This document shows positions 61,184 to 64,000 of a DNA stretch of 64,000 nucleotides, in pieces; position 1 is the first letter of the stretch; each line of letters begins with the position of its first letter. Source of the stretch: Streptomyces phaeolivaceus. GTDB taxonomy: Bacteria; Actinomycetota; Actinomycetes; Streptomycetales; Streptomycetaceae. Below the pieces are notes generated by a model. That model was not told where the DNA came from and did not search any database. It saw nothing but the letters and a program-made list of their open reading frames with translations. Position numbers and translations under genes: made by a program. Location: positions 1 to 64,000 of the forward strand of contig NZ_CP045096.1 in assembly GCF_009184865.1 (NCBI RefSeq), given 5' to 3'.

Positions 61184-62097
61184 CGGTCGTATCGGACGGC
61201 ACCGCGGTGGAGGTGGTGGAGTACACCGACCCGCTGTGCCCCTGGTCCTGGGGCGCGGAGCCGGTCCTGCGCAAGTTGCGTGCGGCGCTGGCGGACCGGG
61301 TGCGCTGGCGTCGCGTGTACTGCGTCATGTTCGACCAGTACGACGACCCGGCGCCCGACCCCGCCGCCGAGACGGCCTGGTACTCCCGCTACGTCGAGGA
61401 CATCAGCGGTCATACGCGCGCGCCGAGGGCGGTCGATCTGAGCCGGGTGGCGGCGAGTTCGTGGCCGGCCTCGCTCGTCGCCAAGGCCGCCGAATCGCAG
61501 GGCGCCGACGTGGCCGAGCGGGTGCTGCGCCGGCTGCGGGAGACCGTCTTCGTCCTCGGGGATCCGGCCGACACCCCGGCGCTCGCGCTGTCGGCCGTAC
61601 GGGGCGTGCCGGGGCTCGACCTGGAGCGGCTGGCGGCCGACGCCGCGTCGGCCGCCGTACTCGAACGTGTGCGTGCCGATCACGGCGAGGCGCGTCGGCC
61701 GGTCGCCGAGGTGCTGTCCGTGCCCGCCGGGTCTCCGCATCCCGGGGCCGCCAAGGAGACGCCCGACGGCGGACACCGGTACGCGCTGCCGACGGTGCTG
61801 GTGCGTTCGGCGGCCGGGGTGCGCGCGGTGCCGGGCTGGCGGCCGTACGACGTGTACGCCCGCGCCGTCGACGAGTTGGCGCCCGGTCCCGTGTCGGCCC
61901 CGGTGACGCCGGACGCGGCGGAGGCGCTCGCGCGGTACCGGAGCCTGACCGAACCGGAGCGCGAGTTCCTGACCCACGGCCCGTGGCCGCCCCCGGGGGC
62001 CGTGCGTGTGGAGACCGGCAACGGCCCCGTGTGGCTGCATCCCGAGGAGGCCGTGACGCATCCGGCCACCCGGCGCGGTACCCCCACCGCGCGCTGA
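61180..62097 (+). CDS. DsbA-family (FrnE/thioredoxin-fold) protein
   Basis: This 305-residue protein has a thioredoxin fold with helical insertion. The active-site-like motif is EYTDPLCPWSWGAEPVLRKL, as in FrnE and 2-hydroxychromene-2-carboxylate isomerase groups; only the first Cys of the CxxC is present. GALPTVLVR-type cis-Pro loop is RYALPTVLVRSAAGVRAVPG. The C-terminal 60 residues are an added domain. GTG at 61180 overlaps the Rrf2 stop. Confidence 0.85.
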   Translation: MTVVSDGTAVEVVEYTDPLCPWSWGAEPVLRKLRAALADRVRWRRVYCVMFDQYDDPAPDPAAETAWYSRYVEDISGHTRAPRAVDLSRVAASSWPASLVAKAAESQGADVAERVLRRLRETVFVLGDPADTPALALSAVRGVPGLDLERLAADAASAAVLERVRADHGEARRPVAEVLSVPAGSPHPGAAKETPDGGHRYALPTVLVRSAAGVRAVPGWRPYDVYARAVDELAPGPVSAPVTPDAAEALARYRSLTEPEREFLTHGPWPPPGAVRVETGNGPVWLHPEEAVTHPATRRGTPTAR

Positions 62098-62145
62098 CAA
62101 GCCTCTGATCAGCGGTCAGGGGCCGTACCGTAGCCGTCCCGCCCA

Positions 62146-62394
62146 ATGAGACACCACCCGCGGACCGTGGCCGACAGCATCCAGCAGTGGTTCGAGGCCG
62201 GCGCCTTCGACGGCATCAACCTCGCCTTCCGTACCGAGGAGGAGCTGAACTACTTCGTCGACGGTGTCGTCCCGCTCCTCCAGAAGCGCGGGCTGTTCCG
62301 CACCGAGTACACGTCCGACACCCTGCGCGGCAACCTCGGCCTGCCGATCCCCGCCAACCGGCACACTCGCGAGCCTCGGCTCGTGAGCGACTGA
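62146..62394 (+). pseudogene. C-terminal remnant of a luciferase-family FMN monooxygenase
   Basis: The fragment reads VADSIQQWFEAGAFDGINLA, then FVDGVVPLLQKRGLFRTEYT and SDTLRGNLGLPIPANR. This is the well-conserved C-terminus of NtaA/DszA-type monooxygenases. The first 350 or so residues with the FMN site are absent; upstream is a short intergenic gap and the DsbA-like gene. Confidence 0.85.
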
Positions 62395-62404
62395 GGGCCG
62401 CCGC

Positions 62405-64000
62405 ATGAGTGAGCTGTCGTCCGTGGTCGAACCGTCGGTGGCCGACCTCTCGGTCACAGGCGGCCGTGACGTGCACACCGTCCGCTTCCCGTCCGCCACT
62501 CCCCCGGCGGCGGTGGACGTACTGATCGTCGGCGCGGGCCCGGTGGGCCTGGCGGCGGCGGTCGAGCTGACCTCGCGCGGGGTCGGGGTCGCCGTCGTCG
62601 AGCGTGCCCGCACCGCGAGTCTGGTGCGGGCGGGGGCGATGGGCCACACCCCGCGTGTGGTGGAGCATCTGAGGCGCTGGCGACTGCTCCAGCGCGTCCG
62701 CGATGCCTGGACCTATCCGCCGGAGTGGCACCAGGGCACCAAGCTGGTCACCTCCCTCGTCGGACACGAACTGGTGTCCGCACCCCGCCCGTCCTTCACC
62801 GACCGGGGCAGCCGCCTCGGCCACTCCTCCGACGAGGCCCTGCGCCGGCCGCAGACCGTCTTCCAGCAGGTCTTCCTCGACCATCTGGCCGAGCAGCGCG
62901 TGAGCGTGGCCGGCGGCTGGGACCTGACGGCGCTGCGCGAGGACGCCGAGGGGATCACCGCCGAGGTCGTCGACACCGACCTGGGGGCGTCCCGTACCGT
63001 CCGCGCCGCCTACGTCCTCGGCACGGACGGAGGCAGCAGCACCACCCGGCGGCTGGCCGGCATCGGCCGGGAAGGGGAGCACGCCACCGAGAAGCGGCTG
63101 CGTCTGGTCGTACGCACCGGAGACATCGCCGGGCGGGTCGGTCCCGCGCCGAGCGCCACCAACATCGTCGTCAACGCCGAGGCCTCGGGCTTCCTGGCCG
63201 CCATCAGCTCCCGTGAGTGGCGGGTGTACGCCGGTCCCTACCCGCTCGAACACGAGCCGACCGAGGAGGAGTTGCTGACGGTGGCGCGGGCGGCGTTCGG
63301 GTTCGACGCCGACCTCGAACTGGCGTCGGCGACGACCTTCTACCACGCGACCCGGATCGCCGAGACCTTCCGCCGGGGACGCGTGCTGCTCGCCGGGGAC
63401 GCCGCCCATGTGCGCACGCCCGGCGGCAACTTGGGCGAGGGCATCGGCGATGTGGCCAACCTGGGCTGGAAGTTGGCCGCCGTCATCGGCGGCCACGCCC
63501 CGGAGTCCCTCCTCGACACCTACGGCCAGGAGCGCCGCCCGCACAACCGGCGGGTCGCCGACCACTCCCTGGAACGGTCCCGCCGTACGCAGGACACCCT
63601 CGCGGAGATCCGGGCCGGCGGCATCCCCGACGACGCGGACCGCAGCGCCGGGGCGGATCGGCGCCGTACGGAGATCGCCTCGCGGCTGCGCGAGGACCGC
63701 TTCGGCTACGACGGGGTTGCCTTCGACGAGCGGTACGACGCCTCGGTGGCCGTCTGGTACGAAGCGGGGCAGCTCGACGACGAACCGCCCTGGCGGGCCG
63801 ACGTCTACGAGGACGACCCGCGTCCCGGCCACCGCGCACCGGACGGTCCCGTCGACCCGGGTGGTGGCACGCTCTACGACCGCCTGGGCACGTCCTTCGG
63901 CCTGCTGGTCCTCACCGAGGACCGGACGGTCGAGGAGGATTTCACCGCCGAGGCCGCCGCGCGCGGCCTGCCCTTCACGGTCGTCCACCTCACCGACGCG
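62405..64000 (+). CDS. FAD-dependent aromatic hydroxylase, cut by window end
   Basis: This frame stays open to the window edge (more than 530 residues). FAD binding is DVLIVGAGPVGLAAAVELTS after a 40-residue extension. The DG motif is YVLGTDGGSSTTRRLAGIGR, and the GD motif is VLLAGDAAHVRTPGGNLGEG, then IGDVANLGWKLA. A C-terminal thioredoxin-like domain starts near TLYDRLGTSFGLLVLTEDR. It belongs to the PheA/MhpA-like group. ATG at 62405 is the start. It lies next to the monooxygenase remnant and may be the last intact gene of that cluster. Confidence 0.88.
   Translation, partial: MSELSSVVEPSVADLSVTGGRDVHTVRFPSATPPAAVDVLIVGAGPVGLAAAVELTSRGVGVAVVERARTASLVRAGAMGHTPRVVEHLRRWRLLQRVRDAWTYPPEWHQGTKLVTSLVGHELVSAPRPSFTDRGSRLGHSSDEALRRPQTVFQQVFLDHLAEQRVSVAGGWDLTALREDAEGITAEVVDTDLGASRTVRAAYVLGTDGGSSTTRRLAGIGREGEHATEKRLRLVVRTGDIAGRVGPAPSATNIVVNAEASGFLAAISSREWRVYAGPYPLEHEPTEEELLTVARAAFGFDADLELASATTFYHATRIAETFRRGRVLLAGDAAHVRTPGGNLGEGIGDVANLGWKLAAVIGGHAPESLLDTYGQERRPHNRRVADHSLERSRRTQDTLAEIRAGGIPDDADRSAGADRRRTEIASRLREDRFGYDGVAFDERYDASVAVWYEAGQLDDEPPWRADVYEDDPRPGHRAPDGPVDPGGGTLYDRLGTSFGLLVLTEDRTVEEDFTAEAAARGLPFTVVHLTDA

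Overview
The window is high-GC actinobacterial DNA, almost certainly a Streptomyces or close relative. The evidence is very high GC at third codon positions, GGAGG-type ribosome sites with many GTG starts, ATGA/GTGA stop-start overlaps, and a complete 2-methylisoborneol (MIB) module consisting of a family 2B encapsulin, MIB synthase and GPP C-methyltransferase. The density of insertion sequences, truncated genes, frameshifts and short tandem repeats suggests an accessory region, for example a chromosome arm, that is actively decaying. No rRNA, tRNA or CRISPR array was seen.

Layout. 1-4.7 kb: an IS3-family element, a GNAT acetyltransferase, an IS701-family element, and an IS256-family element inserted into the 3' end of the IS701 transposase. 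4.7-8.1 kb: a PucR-type regulator divergent from a ferredoxin-reductase/fatty-acid-desaturase pair. 8.1-11.4 kb: an endonuclease I remnant, a membrane KAP-type P-loop NTPase, and the scar of a thiamine-diphosphate enzyme upstream of it. 11.5-20.8 kb: small hypothetical proteins, a cupin, a membrane protein/XRE-regulator pair with two matching operators, VOC proteins, a seven-repeat FG-GAP protein and a Doc-like toxin-antitoxin pair. 21-23.5 kb: a membrane protein gene split by an ISL3-family element with a clean 8-bp target duplication. 23.5-26.5 kb: pntAB transhydrogenase. 26.6-29.3 kb: hypotheticals and a dienelactone-hydrolase-like protein. 29.6-33.6 kb: the MIB/encapsulin module, with a 12-copy 8-bp array between shell and cargo genes. 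34.2-35.7 kb: a monooxygenase and a TetR gene that have both lost their 5' ends and are joined head to head. 35.9-42.4 kb: two secreted PQQ-type sugar dehydrogenases around pqqA, pqqB and a frameshifted pqqC. 42.5-49.9 kb: a broken Rieske oxygenase and reductase, a double-domain MarR regulator, and a gentisate operon (gentisate dioxygenase, 3-hydroxybenzoate-6-hydroxylase-like enzyme, fumarylpyruvate-hydrolase-like enzyme), followed by a frameshifted GMC oxidoreductase. 49.9-58.1 kb: a minus-strand operon for a branched-chain-amino-acid-type ABC transporter, an SDR, a flavin hydroxylase and an IclR regulator. 58.2-64 kb: a second SDR, an NTF2-like protein, an ABM protein, a cupin, an Rrf2 regulator, a DsbA-like protein, a luciferase-family remnant and a flavin hydroxylase that runs off the window.

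How the genes work together. The right half reads as uptake and ring-cleavage of hydroxyaromatic compounds. A repeated motif, CGTRYACGGARYAWW, occurs on both sides of the marR promoter and again before the gentisate operon, which suggests the tandem MarR protein controls the oxygenase, itself and gentisate breakdown. The MIB module makes an odour terpenoid in a protein nanocompartment. The pqq genes would supply cofactor to the adjacent secreted dehydrogenases, but pqqC is frameshifted and pqqD/pqqE are absent here. Least explained are the KAP NTPase behind a decayed metabolic gene and the very high number of short tandem repeats.
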